From the NCBI GenBank assembly GCA_021647365.1, contig JAKIUW010000013.1, positions 1 to 64,000 on the forward strand: DNA of 64,000 bases. The letters run 5' to 3'. The notes beneath the pieces were generated by a model that saw only the letters and a program-made list of their open reading frames with translations, had not been told where the DNA came from and made no database searches. The position numbers and the translations under genes are program-made. The DNA comes from Cocleimonas sp. Its GTDB lineage: Bacteria; Pseudomonadota; Gammaproteobacteria; Thiotrichales; Thiotrichaceae. Of this stretch, positions 17,045-26,326 are shown in pieces; within the stretch, counting starts at the first letter, position 1; each line of letters starts with the position of its first letter.

Positions 17045-19123
17045 TTAAACAGCAGCGTAGTCATCAGCATGTTTGATCCAACGGTTTATCAGTGGCTCTA
17101 CATTGTCAGGATATTGTTCGAGTATCATTTGAGCAGCTTGTTGCACGTTAGGTAAAAGGTGCTGGTCTTCCATTAGGTCGGCAATTCTAAATTGTAATTC
17201 ACCAGTTTGGCGTGTGCCAAAAACCTCACCGGGGCCGCGTATTTCCAAATCTATTTTAGCGATTTCAAAACCATCATTGCTATTGCGTAGGGCTTCTAAG
17301 CGTCGTTTTCCGTTTTGTGAAAGTGGGCTTTGATACATTAATACACAACTACTACTTCGGCTTCCTCTGCCAACTCGACCGCGTAATTGATGAAGTTGTG
17401 CTAACCCTAGGCGTTCGGCATTTTCGATAATCATTAGCGAGGCATTAGGCACGTCAACGCCAACCTCGATGACGGTTGTGGCAACTAGCAGGTTTATTTT
17501 CTCTGCTTTAAATTCTGCCATGATTTGTTCTTTTTCGTCTGATTTCATACGTCCATGAATCAATCCGATGTTTAGATCAGGCAGTGCTTCTTTGAGTAGC
17601 TCCCATGTTTCTTCTGCATTTTGGCATTGTAGCGCTTCGGATTCTTCAATCAACGTACAAACCCAGTAAACCTGCGCGCCATCTTCACACACGCTGTTGA
17701 TGCGCTCGACAATTTCAGGGCGACGCGTATTGCTGATCACCACGGTTTTAACAGGTGTTCGACCGGGTGGAAGCTCGTCAATCACGGAGTAATCCATATC
17801 AGCATAGGTTGTCATCGCTAGCGTGCGCGGGATGGGTGTGGCTGTCATAACAAGTTGATGCGGATAGAAATCTGCTTGCTTGCCTTTCTCGCGCAGAGCC
17901 AATCGCTGGTGTACGCCAAAGCGATGTTGTTCATCGATAATAATCAAGCCCAGTTTTTGAAAATGCACATCATTTTGGAAGAGGGCGTGTGTGCCGATTA
18001 TTAGATGGCTTGATCCTGTTGAAATGTTTTCAAGTGCTTCACGTTTAGGAGCGGCTTTTTGTTTGCCAGAAAGCATAGTGACTTTAAGGTTAAGTGGTTC
18101 AAACCATTCGCTAAAGCTTTTAGTATGTTGCTCAGCGAGGATTTCAGTCGGAGCCATAAGCACCACTTGATAGCCTGCCTCAATCGCGCTGAGTGCCGCT
18201 GCCGCTGCGACTAATGTTTTCCCTGAGCCAACATCGCCTTGCACTAATCGGCTCATTGGCCATGCTTGTTTTAAGTCGAAATCTATTTCTTTAATCACTT
18301 TTTGTTGCGCGTTGGTTAGCTCAAAGGGTAGGGCGTTCATCAACTTAGAAAAATATTCATTGCTAAAGTTTAGTGGAATCCCTGCTGCTTGTTTTTGTTG
18401 TTCGCGCAGTTTTCGTAAACTTAAATGATGGGCAAGTAGCTCTTCAAATATCAAGCGTTGTTGGCTAGGATGCGTGCGTTCTAACAACTGAACCACGGAA
18501 AGCTCGGAGCTAGGTTGATGCAAGATAAGCAATGCTTGTTGTAAGCTGGATAGTTGGTATTGCTGGCTGACTTGATCAGGAATCAGATCAGTTAACCCTT
18601 CTGTATTATTAATGGCTGCAATCGCCTCGCCGACTAAGCGCAATAAGCTACGTTGCTGCAAACCCTTAGTGGTTGGATAGATGGGTGTGAGTGCTTCGGT
18701 AAGTGTAATGATGTTATCGGATTTCAAAATTTTGTATTCGGGATGCACCATTTCACGCGTGTTCGTGCCGAGTCGAACCTCACCAAAACAACTAATTTTA
18801 GTGCCACGTGATAGTGCTTGTTGTTGTGAGTTACTAAAGTGAAAAAAGCGTAGTGTGATACTGCCTGTGCCATCTGAAATGGTGCAGATCATCATGCGTC
18901 TGCGACGGTAAACAATTTCGGAATGTTCAACTTCGCCTTGAATCATCACCTCTTGCCCGTGTTGTGTAGAACCGATGGGATAAATGCGGGTGCGGTCTTG
19001 ATAGCGTAGGGGTAGGTGGAAGAGTAGGTCTTGGACTTTTTCGATGCCAATCTTGGATAAGTTTTCAGCCATTTTTGGGCCGACACCTTTGAGCGTAGTG
19101 ACAGGGTCGTTTAACAGTGACAA
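17045..19123 (-). CDS. recG: ATP-dependent DNA helicase RecG
   Basis: 692 residues, normal for RecG. It remodels stalled replication forks and Holliday junctions. The N-terminal MSLLNDPVTTLKGVGPKMAENL and the wedge OB domain (about 50-150) are followed by motor motifs: GDVGSGKTLVA (Walker A), IIDEQHRFG (DEQH), MTATPIPRTLAM, and QLHQLRGRVGRG near residue 595. The start is a TTG, with CAGGAT about 8 nt upstream; the sequence after it is the conserved RecG N-terminus, so TTG is preferred over an internal ATG at residue 18. Confidence 0.96.
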   Translation of the reverse strand: MSLLNDPVTTLKGVGPKMAENLSKIGIEKVQDLLFHLPLRYQDRTRIYPIGSTQHGQEVMIQGEVEHSEIVYRRRRMMICTISDGTGSITLRFFHFSNSQQQALSRGTKISCFGEVRLGTNTREMVHPEYKILKSDNIITLTEALTPIYPTTKGLQQRSLLRLVGEAIAAINNTEGLTDLIPDQVSQQYQLSSLQQALLILHQPSSELSVVQLLERTHPSQQRLIFEELLAHHLSLRKLREQQKQAAGIPLNFSNEYFSKLMNALPFELTNAQQKVIKEIDFDLKQAWPMSRLVQGDVGSGKTLVAAAAALSAIEAGYQVVLMAPTEILAEQHTKSFSEWFEPLNLKVTMLSGKQKAAPKREALENISTGSSHLIIGTHALFQNDVHFQKLGLIIIDEQHRFGVHQRLALREKGKQADFYPHQLVMTATPIPRTLAMTTYADMDYSVIDELPPGRTPVKTVVISNTRRPEIVERINSVCEDGAQVYWVCTLIEESEALQCQNAEETWELLKEALPDLNIGLIHGRMKSDEKEQIMAEFKAEKINLLVATTVIEVGVDVPNASLMIIENAERLGLAQLHQLRGRVGRGSRSSSCVLMYQSPLSQNGKRRLEALRNSNDGFEIAKIDLEIRGPGEVFGTRQTGELQFRIADLMEDQHLLPNVQQAAQMILEQYPDNVEPLINRWIKHADDYAAV

Positions 19124-19177
19124 GTGAGTTTATCCTGAGCTTGTTTATGAGAAGCAGTTCTACCGAGTATTGTTGAA

Positions 19178-19203
19178 GTACACCCCCCCACTTTTACATG
19201 ATG
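19178..19203 (-). repeat. G-tract repeat copy (class A)
   Basis: Consensus copy on the minus strand beginning one base after the plsY stop codon, between plsY and recG. Confidence 0.88.
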
Positions 19204-19204
19204 T

Positions 19205-19804
19205 TTATTCACTATTCTTTTTTTTCTCAGAGATTTTATCTTCCGTACCGTTGATGATTTCAACGATATTGCTACGGTGTCGCCAGTAAATAAAGCCCGT
19301 CATCACAACGAGAATAATGAAAAGTGGTAGGGAGTCTGTCACCCAGAAAAAGTAAAGCGGCGCTAGTAAAGTAGCGATGAGTGCTGAGAGGGATGAAATA
19401 TTAAAAATCAAAGCAGAAACCAGCCATGTGATAACAACCACAATGCCAACAATGGGCTGTAAACCGATGTAAACACCTAAGGCTGTTGCAACCCCTTTGC
19501 CACCTTTAAAGCCATAATAAATAGGATATAAATGACCTAAGAATGCGGCTAAGCCGATCAATCCTAACCATTGCCATTCAAGGTTAAAAGCATGACCAAT
19601 CGCGACAGGAATCAAGCCTTTTAACAGGTCGCCTGCAAGGGTGAAAAGTGCAGCCTTTTTACCTGCATGACGAAGTACATTGGTCGCCCCAGGGTTTTTT
19701 GAACCTACAGTTCTTGGGTCAACCTTATTGAGTAGTCTACAAGTGATTATGGCGGCTGAAACGGAGCCAATTAAATAGGCGAGAATAACTAGAAAATAAG
19801 GCAT
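19205..19804 (-). CDS. plsY: Acyl-phosphate:glycerol-3-phosphate acyltransferase PlsY
   Basis: 199 residues, integral inner-membrane enzyme with about five to six helices. It makes lysophosphatidic acid, the first step of phospholipid synthesis, using acyl-phosphate from PlsX. Conserved loops are GSKNPGATNVLRHAGKKAA (residues 35-53) and the GGKGVATALGV phosphate loop (about 100). The basic polar tail EDKISEKKKNSE is cytoplasmic. It stands divergently from bioH. Confidence 0.95.
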   Translation of the reverse strand: MPYFLVILAYLIGSVSAAIITCRLLNKVDPRTVGSKNPGATNVLRHAGKKAALFTLAGDLLKGLIPVAIGHAFNLEWQWLGLIGLAAFLGHLYPIYYGFKGGKGVATALGVYIGLQPIVGIVVVITWLVSALIFNISSLSALIATLLAPLYFFWVTDSLPLFIILVVMTGFIYWRHRSNIVEIINGTEDKISEKKKNSE

Positions 19805-19821
19805 GATGTAGTTTCCAAAAA

Positions 19822-19842
19822 CATGATGTAAAACAGTGTAGC
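19822..19842 (+). repeat. Degenerate class A repeat at the bioH start
   Basis: CATGATGTAAAAC then AGTGTAGC looks like a class A copy that lost most of its G run. It contains two in-frame ATG codons directly followed by TAA, five codons before the TTG used by bioH. The assignment rests on partial similarity only. Confidence 0.4.
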
Positions 19843-19846
19843 AAAT

Positions 19847-20668
19847 TTGAAACCGTATTTTGTAAAAACATCGGGGTTAAACTCAGGGGAACCTCTAATT
19901 ATGCTTCACGGCTGGGGAATGAATTCAGCCGTGTGGGAATCAATACGCCCTGAATTTGAATCGCGTTATCACGTGAGCTGGATTGATCTTCCTGGACATG
20001 GGAATAATCAGCATATCACTGTAAACAATAGCGCACACAGTATGGATAAGATTGTTGATTACATCTTGCCACACATTCCAAATGGCGCGCATTTATTAGG
20101 TTGGTCGCTGGGTGGTTTGGTGATTCAGGCAATAGCGGAAAGACTATCTAAAACGGATCTTGAAAAAATAAAATCAATGACATTGGTGGCAAGCACGCTA
20201 AGGTTTTCACAAACAGATAGTTGGCCACACGCGATGAGTGAAGATGTGCTAAATACGTTCTCAAAAAACCTTAATCAAGATATTGAAGGCACGCTTAAAC
20301 GGTTTATCGCCTTGCAGTTTATGGGCATCAAAGATTCAAAGCCGATGCAGCGTGAATTGATAAACACCCTTGAAAAGTGGGGGGGTGCTTCGACTCCGCT
20401 CAGCAGAACTGTGATTCCAGAAGCATTAAATACTGGTCTAGAACTTTTAAAGCATTCAGACTTTAGATTGGCAAGCCATAAAATACCCATGCATTGGATA
20501 TTGGCAGAACGAGATCGGTTAATCCCAAAAGAAGTGATAAATGATTTGAAATCTCTGCGCCCAGATGATCAAATCACGCTCCTAGAAAATGCAGGGCACG
20601 CGCCATTTATGACGCATCCAAAAGCGTTTATAGAAAGTGTTGTACCCTTCATAAAAGATCATAGTTAA
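19847..20668 (+). CDS. bioH: Pimeloyl-ACP methyl ester carboxylesterase BioH, with an in-frame repeat insertion
   Basis: 273 residues. It demethylates pimeloyl-ACP methyl ester to end the BioC-BioH pimelate route to biotin. Alpha/beta hydrolase motifs: LHGWGMNSAVW at 20-30, nucleophile Ser87 in GWSLGG, Asp223 in AERDRLIP, His251 in NAGHAPF. The start is TTG at 19847; upstream in-frame ATGs hit a stop. Residues about 177-188 (KWGGASTPLSRT) are encoded by a partial class A repeat joined to a class C repeat, making this region about eight residues longer than in E. coli BioH. The insertion falls in the cap region before the Asp, so the enzyme may still work. bioC follows 4 nt later. Confidence 0.9.
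   Translation: MKPYFVKTSGLNSGEPLIMLHGWGMNSAVWESIRPEFESRYHVSWIDLPGHGNNQHITVNNSAHSMDKIVDYILPHIPNGAHLLGWSLGGLVIQAIAERLSKTDLEKIKSMTLVASTLRFSQTDSWPHAMSEDVLNTFSKNLNQDIEGTLKRFIALQFMGIKDSKPMQRELINTLEKWGGASTPLSRTVIPEALNTGLELLKHSDFRLASHKIPMHWILAERDRLIPKEVINDLKSLRPDDQITLLENAGHAPFMTHPKAFIESVVPFIKDHS
20373..20403 (+). repeat. In-frame class A + class C composite repeat inside bioH
   Basis: AAAAGTG, seven G, TGCTT (20373-20390) joined to CTTCGACTCCGCTCAG (20388-20403). Both halves match intergenic repeats elsewhere. Read in the bioH frame it gives KWGGASTPLS without stops. Confidence 0.75.
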
Positions 20669-20672
20669 TAAA

Positions 20673-21512
20673 ATGCTCGATAAAAAAATCACCCGCCAAC
20701 ATTTTGAGAAAGCCGCCAACAGTTACGATGCATCGGCCGTCTTGCAACTCGAAATTGCCAAGCGCATGGGCGAGCGCCTCGACTATATAAAGCTTCAGCC
20801 AAAAGCCGTGCTAGATGCTGGCTGTGGCACAGGGTTTATCACCAAAGATTTGTTAAAGCGCTACCCAAAATCTCAGGTTTTAGCGCTGGATATTGCGCTA
20901 AATATGACACACAAAACTAAAGCATTAGGTGGCTGGTTACGTAAGCCAAAACTGATTTGCGCTGATGCAGAAGCGATGCCATTGAAGCCTGACAGTGTTG
21001 ATTTAGTAGTTTCTAATTTGATGATTCAGTGGAGCAATGATCTGAATAAAATGTTTACAGGCTTCCATAGCGTGCTTGAGCCCAATGGGTTATTGCTATT
21101 CAGCACATTTGGCCCCGACACGCTTAAAGAAATGCGCGATAGCTGGGCAAGTGTCGACGACACACCCCACACCAGCGACTTTGTAGATATGCATGAGATT
21201 GGTGATGCGCTTTTAAAAGCAGGTTTTATCAACCCCGTGACAGACATGGAATTAATCACCATGACCTATTCAAATGTGCGTCAGCTAATGAAAGACATCA
21301 AGCAAATTGGCGCAAGCAATACGGAAAGCAACCGCAGTAAAGGCTTAATGGGCAAACAAAAGCTCAAAGCCTTCGAGCAAGCTTACGAGCAATTTAAAAC
21401 GGCTGATGGCTTGTACCCCGCCTCGTGGGAAATAATTTATGGACATGCTTGGGTTGGGGAAGGTTTGAAGTTGGATGGCTTTGAGAAGGTTATACCTATT
21501 CAGCCTGTGTAA
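20673..21512 (+). CDS. bioC: Malonyl-ACP O-methyltransferase BioC
   Basis: 279 residues. It methylates malonyl-ACP so that fatty acid synthase can build the pimeloyl chain of biotin. SAM-binding motif I is VLDAGCGTGFITKDLL near residue 45; LALDIALNM and LICADAEAMPLKPDSVDLVVSNLMIQW follow, typical of BioC. The N-terminus KITRQHFEKAANSYDASAVLQ is the family's entry helix. It follows bioH by 4 nt, so they are one unit. Confidence 0.95.
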   Translation: MLDKKITRQHFEKAANSYDASAVLQLEIAKRMGERLDYIKLQPKAVLDAGCGTGFITKDLLKRYPKSQVLALDIALNMTHKTKALGGWLRKPKLICADAEAMPLKPDSVDLVVSNLMIQWSNDLNKMFTGFHSVLEPNGLLLFSTFGPDTLKEMRDSWASVDDTPHTSDFVDMHEIGDALLKAGFINPVTDMELITMTYSNVRQLMKDIKQIGASNTESNRSKGLMGKQKLKAFEQAYEQFKTADGLYPASWEIIYGHAWVGEGLKLDGFEKVIPIQPV

Positions 21513-21537
21513 TATACTTATTGGCGTTTATGTTAAT

Positions 21538-21563
21538 CATCATGTAAAAGTAGGGGGGTGTGC
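21538..21563 (+). repeat. G-tract repeat copy (class A, TAG variant)
   Basis: CATGTAAAAGTA with six G then TGTGC, 26 nt after the bioC stop. The variant A inside the G tract is shared with copies at 22261, 24938, 28311 and 58247. Confidence 0.88.
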
Positions 21564-21597
21564 ATTAGGTTATATTAAGCACTCATTACACTGAGAA

Positions 21598-22242
21598 ATG
21601 AATATGCAAAAAGGAGAGAAGTTCAACACCGTAACGCACTTGCTCGGGGCTCTTATTGCCTTGCCAGGAATACTCTATTTAATCCTTCTTGCCGCACAAA
21701 CAGGTGACGCATGGAAAACTGTTAGCGTGAGTATTTATGGGTTCACGCTGTTGTTGCTTTACGCTGCGTCTACTCTCTATCATGGGCATAGTGGCCGCTT
21801 TAAGCGCTTTTTACAGCGTATAGATCACATCTCAATCTACCTGCTTATTGCAGGAACTTACACCCCCTATATGTTGGTTACATTGCGCGGTGCTTGGGGT
21901 TGGTCGATTTTGGGAGCTGTTTGGGGCTTGGCAATAATTGGGATAGTGCTTGATAGCTTGCCAAAAAAGAAAAATATAGGAGATGGAGAAGATAAAAGAA
22001 TTATCCAATTGATTATCTATGTCGTTATGGGCTGGGCAATTGTTATCGCGTTAAAACCTCTAGTCGAAAACCTAGCTAGCAATGGAGTCGTTTGGCTAGC
22101 GCTAGGCGGAGGCTTGTACACCTTTGGAATCATTTTTTTCTTGCTCAGTGATCGAATGAAACACGCGCACGGCATTTGGCATTTATTTGTTATTGGCGGA
22201 AGCGTGAGCCACTATGTTTCGATTTCTGCTTATGTGATTTAG
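21598..22242 (+). CDS. Hemolysin III / TrhA family membrane protein (PAQR-like)
   Basis: 214 residues, seven membrane helices. Family motifs: FNTVTHLLGALIALPG at the N-terminus, AASTLYHG in helix 2, RIDHISIYLLIAGTYTPYML in the centre and HGIWHLFVIGGSVSHYVSI at the C-terminus. The conserved His and Asp residues form the metal site of PAQR-like proteins. Despite the hemolysin name, members such as E. coli YqfA/TrhA are linked to membrane-lipid homeostasis. It is flanked on both sides by class A repeats. Confidence 0.9.
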   Translation: MNMQKGEKFNTVTHLLGALIALPGILYLILLAAQTGDAWKTVSVSIYGFTLLLLYAASTLYHGHSGRFKRFLQRIDHISIYLLIAGTYTPYMLVTLRGAWGWSILGAVWGLAIIGIVLDSLPKKKNIGDGEDKRIIQLIIYVVMGWAIVIALKPLVENLASNGVVWLALGGGLYTFGIIFFLLSDRMKHAHGIWHLFVIGGSVSHYVSISAYVI

Positions 22243-22260
22243 GGTTTGCTGAGTATTGAT

Positions 22261-22283
22261 CATGTAAAACTAGGGGGGTGTAC
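22261..22283 (+). repeat. G-tract repeat copy (class A, CTAG variant)
   Basis: CATGTAAAACTA, six G, TGTAC, 18 nt after the HlyIII-like stop and about 120 nt before pyrG. Confidence 0.85.
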
Positions 22284-22405
22284 CTCCAAATATCCACCAA
22301 TAATAAAAACAGAATTGTTAACGCCATCTACTGTTTATTTAAATGGGGTATGCTAGGATACAGTCCCTGATAAACTCTCTAATATCAGGACGCGGATTCA
22401 GCAAT

Positions 22406-24049
22406 ATGACACGATATATTTTCATCACCGGTGGTGTGGTTTCCTCTTTAGGTAAGGGCATCGCTGCCGCTTCTTTGGGTACAATTTTGGAAGCGCGTGG
22501 TTTGAGCGTGACCATGATGAAGCTTGATCCGTATATCAATGTTGACCCTGGCACCATGAGTCCTTTTCAGCATGGCGAGGTTTTTGTTACTGAAGATGGT
22601 GCAGAAACGGATTTGGATTTAGGGCACTACGAGCGCTTCGTAAATTTCACGGCTACTCAGCTTAATAATTTCACAACAGGCAGAATTTATAGCCGCGTTA
22701 TTCGAAAAGAACGCCAAGGCGATTACCTTGGTGCGACGGTTCAAGTTATCCCCCATATCACCGATGAGATTAAACGCAGTGTGCGCGCTGGCGCAGAAGG
22801 CTTTGATGTTGCGATGGTTGAAGTTGGTGGAACGGTGGGAGATATTGAGTCATTGCCGTTTATGGAAGCGCTACGTCAAATGGGTGTGGAAGAGGATAGT
22901 AATGCCTTATTTATGCATCTAACCTTGGTGCCTTATTTGGCAGCGGCTGGCGAGCTTAAAACCAAGCCTACACAACATTCGGTTAAAGAATTACGCTCTA
23001 TCGGTATTCAGCCTGATATTTTATTGTGTCGCAGTGAGCGCCCGATTCCTGATAAAGAGCGTAAGAAAATCGCCTTATTTACCAATGTAAAAGAAGAGGC
23101 AGTTATCCCAGCGATTGATATGGATAATATCTACAAAATCCCGCTGTGGTTGCACTCGCAAAACCTTGATCAAATTGTTGCTGAGAAATTAAAACTGGGG
23201 GATCTTCCAGAGGCTGATCTTTCTGATTGGGAAAAAGTTGTACATGGCATGGCGTTCCCTAAATCAGAAGTGACGATTGCGATGGTGGGTAAATATGTTG
23301 ATTTGACTGAATCGTACAAATCATTAAATGAGGCGCTTAGCCATGCGGGTATTCAAACCGAATCAAAGGTTCGTATTGTATATATTGATTCTGAAAAAAT
23401 TGAGAGAGATGGAATAGATGTGCTAAAAAGCGCGGATGCGATTCTTGTCCCGGGTGGGTTTGGAGAGCGTGGCGTTGAAGGAAAAATACAAGCGATTCAA
23501 TACGCGCGTGAAAACAATGTACCGTATATGGGGATTTGTTTAGGTATGCAACTCGCGGTTATTGAATATGCACGTCATTGTGCAGGGCTTGAAGGCGCAA
23601 ATAGTACTGAGTTTAATCTTGAAACACCGCATCCTGTTATCGGCTTAATTACAGAGTGGATGACCGAAAAAGGCGAACTTGAAAAACGCAGTAAAGATTC
23701 TGATATGGGTGGAACGATGCGCTTAGGTGGTCAAAAGGCACACTTGACTAAAGGCACATTGATACATAAAACCTATGGAAAAGATGAGATTGTAGAGCGT
23801 CACCGTCATCGTTATGAATTTAATAACCATTATCGCGATGTACTCACTGAAAACGGCATGGTAATTTCGGGCGTATCGCACGATAAGACCTTGGTAGAAG
23901 TTGTTGAACTACCGAATCATCCGTGGTTTATGGGGTGTCAGTCGCATCCTGAATTTACTTCGCATCCGCGTACTGGGCATCCTTTTTTCACAGGATTTAT
24001 TAATGCGGCGTTGGATTATCATCGCGCTAGTAATAAGAAATCAGATTAG
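22406..24049 (+). CDS. pyrG: CTP synthase
   Basis: 547 residues from ATG 22406 (MTRYIFITGGVVSSLGKG). It converts UTP to CTP with glutamine as the amide donor. The synthetase domain carries the P-loop GGVVSSLGKGIAAASLG and DPYINVDPGTMSPFQHGEVFVT. The glutamine amidotransferase domain has the catalytic Cys in GICLGMQLA (about residue 380) and HPEF near residue 515. The frame continues upstream to 22343 without support. It heads pyrG-kdsA-(eno)-ftsB-ispD-ispF, a common gammaproteobacterial order. Confidence 0.97.
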   Translation: MTRYIFITGGVVSSLGKGIAAASLGTILEARGLSVTMMKLDPYINVDPGTMSPFQHGEVFVTEDGAETDLDLGHYERFVNFTATQLNNFTTGRIYSRVIRKERQGDYLGATVQVIPHITDEIKRSVRAGAEGFDVAMVEVGGTVGDIESLPFMEALRQMGVEEDSNALFMHLTLVPYLAAAGELKTKPTQHSVKELRSIGIQPDILLCRSERPIPDKERKKIALFTNVKEEAVIPAIDMDNIYKIPLWLHSQNLDQIVAEKLKLGDLPEADLSDWEKVVHGMAFPKSEVTIAMVGKYVDLTESYKSLNEALSHAGIQTESKVRIVYIDSEKIERDGIDVLKSADAILVPGGFGERGVEGKIQAIQYARENNVPYMGICLGMQLAVIEYARHCAGLEGANSTEFNLETPHPVIGLITEWMTEKGELEKRSKDSDMGGTMRLGGQKAHLTKGTLIHKTYGKDEIVERHRHRYEFNNHYRDVLTENGMVISGVSHDKTLVEVVELPNHPWFMGCQSHPEFTSHPRTGHPFFTGFINAALDYHRASNKKSD

Positions 24050-24087
24050 TTGTAAGTTGTTCATTAATAAGCTGTTAGAGAAAATAA

Positions 24088-24921
24088 ATGAAGTTATGTA
24101 ATTTTGAAGTTGGACAAGATCAACCGTTCTTTTTACTCTCAGGGCCGTGCGTGGTTGAGTCAGAAAAACTCACGATGCAAATTGCTGAAAGCTTAAAGGC
24201 GATTACGGACGACTTGGGCATCCCTTATATTTTCAAAGCATCATTTGATAAAGCGAATCGCTCATCACATGACAGCTTTCGTGGACCAGGGATGGAAGAA
24301 GGCTTGCGTATTTTAGAGAAAATAAAAAATGATTTAGGTTTGCCTGTCGTGACAGATGTGCATGAAGATACACCGCTTGATGAAGTTGCATCGGTTGTTG
24401 ATGTGTTGCAAACGCCCGCATTATTATGCCGTCAAACGAATTTTATCCAAAATGTTGCGAAGCAGGGGCTACCTGTCAATATTAAAAAAGGACAGTTCAC
24501 CGCACCTTGGGATATGAAGCTTGTGGTTGATAAAGCAAAAGCCACGGGTAATGAACAGATTATGATTTGTGAGCGTGGTTATACGTTTGGCTATAACACC
24601 TTGGTGTCTGATATGCGTGGTTTGGCAACGATGCGTGAATCGAATTGTCCGATAGTTTTTGATGCGACCCATTCAGTGCAACAACCTGGCGGACAGGGTA
24701 ATTGCTCGGGCGGTGAGCGACAGCATGTGCCAGTATTAGCGCGTGCGGCAATGGCGGCTGGGATTGCAGGGATTTTTATGGAATCACACCCTAACCCTGA
24801 TGAAGCTTTAAGTGATGGACCAAATTCGTGGCCAACGGGGAGAATGCGCGAGTTGTTAGAAATGTTATTGAAGATTGACCAGACGGTGAAATCTGAGCCT
24901 TTCTTGGAAAGTTCTCTTTAA
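24088..24921 (+). CDS. kdsA: 3-deoxy-8-phosphooctulonate (KDO-8-P) synthase
   Basis: 277 residues. It condenses phosphoenolpyruvate with arabinose 5-phosphate to make KDO-8-P for the LPS inner core. Signatures: LSGPCVVESEKLTMQIAE, FKASFDKANRSSHDSFRGPGMEEGL, NIKKGQFTAPWDM and FDATHSVQQPGGQGNCSGG. Together with the LPS transport gene lptD elsewhere in the window it shows a normal LPS outer membrane. It follows pyrG by 38 nt. Confidence 0.97.
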   Translation: MKLCNFEVGQDQPFFLLSGPCVVESEKLTMQIAESLKAITDDLGIPYIFKASFDKANRSSHDSFRGPGMEEGLRILEKIKNDLGLPVVTDVHEDTPLDEVASVVDVLQTPALLCRQTNFIQNVAKQGLPVNIKKGQFTAPWDMKLVVDKAKATGNEQIMICERGYTFGYNTLVSDMRGLATMRESNCPIVFDATHSVQQPGGQGNCSGGERQHVPVLARAAMAAGIAGIFMESHPNPDEALSDGPNSWPTGRMRELLEMLLKIDQTVKSEPFLESSL

Positions 24922-24937
24922 AGAATAAAGCTTGATA

Positions 24938-24963
24938 CATCATGTAAAACTAGGGGGGTGTGC
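24938..24963 (+). repeat. G-tract repeat copy (class A, CTAG variant)
   Basis: ATCATGTAAAACTA, six G, TGTGC, 17 nt after the kdsA stop and 50 nt before eno. It would lie in a kdsA-eno transcript. Confidence 0.88.
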
Positions 24964-25012
24964 TTCAAGCACATCTCATATACAAAGAAATTAATATAGC
25001 GGAGACATTTTA

Positions 25013-26305
25013 ATGTCTAAGATAAAAAGCATACAAGCACGTGAAGTCATAGATTCACGCGGAAACCCAACCGTAGAAGCAGTTATTACTTTAGAAAACG
25101 GTGTAACAGGGCAAGCCATCGTACCCTCAGGCGCATCAACAGGCGCGCGCGAAGCGATTGAATTACGCGACGGTGATAAATCTCGCTTTATGGGCAAAGG
25201 CGTTTTAAAAGCAGTTGGAAATGTTAATGGTGATATTGCTAAACTGATCATTGGCATGGATGCGGAAGATCAAACAGGCATCGATAACGCTATGATCGAG
25301 CTAGACGGCACTGACAATAAAGGTCGTTTAGGCGCAAATGCCTTACTCGCGGCATCACTGGCAACAGCACATGCGGCGGCGAATGATAAAGGCGAAGCGC
25401 TTTATCAATACTTGGGCGATAAGTTCGGTACAAGCGGGAAGTTTCAATTACCCGTGCCGATGATGAACATCATCAACGGTGGAGAGCATGCTGATAACAG
25501 CGTCGATATGCAAGAATTTATGATCGTGCCAGTCGGTGCGCCAAGCCTTGCAGAAGCAGTGCGCTACGGTACGGAGGTTTTCCATAACCTTAAATCTGTA
25601 CTTAGCAAGCGTGGCATGAATACAGCAGTGGGCGATGAAGGTGGATTTGCGCCAGATTTATCATCTAACGAAGAAGCAATCGAAGTTATTTTAGAAGCCA
25701 TTGAAAATGCAGGCTACACACCGGGTAAAGATATTTACCTTGGGCTAGATTGTGCGGCATCAGAGTATTATAAAGATGGTAAATACGTGTTGGAAGCAGA
25801 AGGAAAAAGTTTCAATGCGGCAGGTATGATAGATTACTTGGAAGATTGGGTGAATAAATACCCCATTATCACCATAGAAGATGGCCTGGATGAAGCCGAT
25901 TGGGATGGTTGGAAATTATTAACGGAGAGACTAGGCGATAAGATTCAATTAGTAGGTGATGATTTGTATGTGACGAATCCGAATATTTTCAAAGAAGGCA
26001 TTGATAAGAATATTGCTAACTCGATTCTAATCAAGTTCAACCAAATTGGCACACTAACAGAAACACTTGAAGCGATAAAAATGGCGCATGATTCTGATTA
26101 CACGGCGGTTGTTTCGCATCGCTCGGGCGAAACAGAAGATACGACGATTGCCGATTTGGCGGTTGCAACAAATGCAGGGCAAATTAAGACTGGCTCGTTA
26201 TCTCGCTCAGACCGTATTGCTAAATATAACCAGTTGATTCGTATTGAAGAAATATTGGGTGCGAATGGTGTTTATGCAGGTAAATCTGCGTTTAAACATC
26301 TATAA
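25013..26305 (+). CDS. eno: Enolase
   Basis: 430 residues. It interconverts 2-phosphoglycerate and phosphoenolpyruvate in glycolysis and also acts as an RNA degradosome partner in some gammaproteobacteria. Signatures: AREVIDSRGNPTVEA, GASTGAREAIELRDGD, the metal ligands D in LGLDCAAS, E in ITIEDGLDEADWDG and D in LVGDDLYVT, and catalytic region VVSHRSGETEDTTIADLAV. CGGAGA lies upstream of the ATG. Confidence 0.98.
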   Translation: MSKIKSIQAREVIDSRGNPTVEAVITLENGVTGQAIVPSGASTGAREAIELRDGDKSRFMGKGVLKAVGNVNGDIAKLIIGMDAEDQTGIDNAMIELDGTDNKGRLGANALLAASLATAHAAANDKGEALYQYLGDKFGTSGKFQLPVPMMNIINGGEHADNSVDMQEFMIVPVGAPSLAEAVRYGTEVFHNLKSVLSKRGMNTAVGDEGGFAPDLSSNEEAIEVILEAIENAGYTPGKDIYLGLDCAASEYYKDGKYVLEAEGKSFNAAGMIDYLEDWVNKYPIITIEDGLDEADWDGWKLLTERLGDKIQLVGDDLYVTNPNIFKEGIDKNIANSILIKFNQIGTLTETLEAIKMAHDSDYTAVVSHRSGETEDTTIADLAVATNAGQIKTGSLSRSDRIAKYNQLIRIEEILGANGVYAGKSAFKHL

Positions 26306-26326
26306 AAAACGTTTTTATAAACGATT

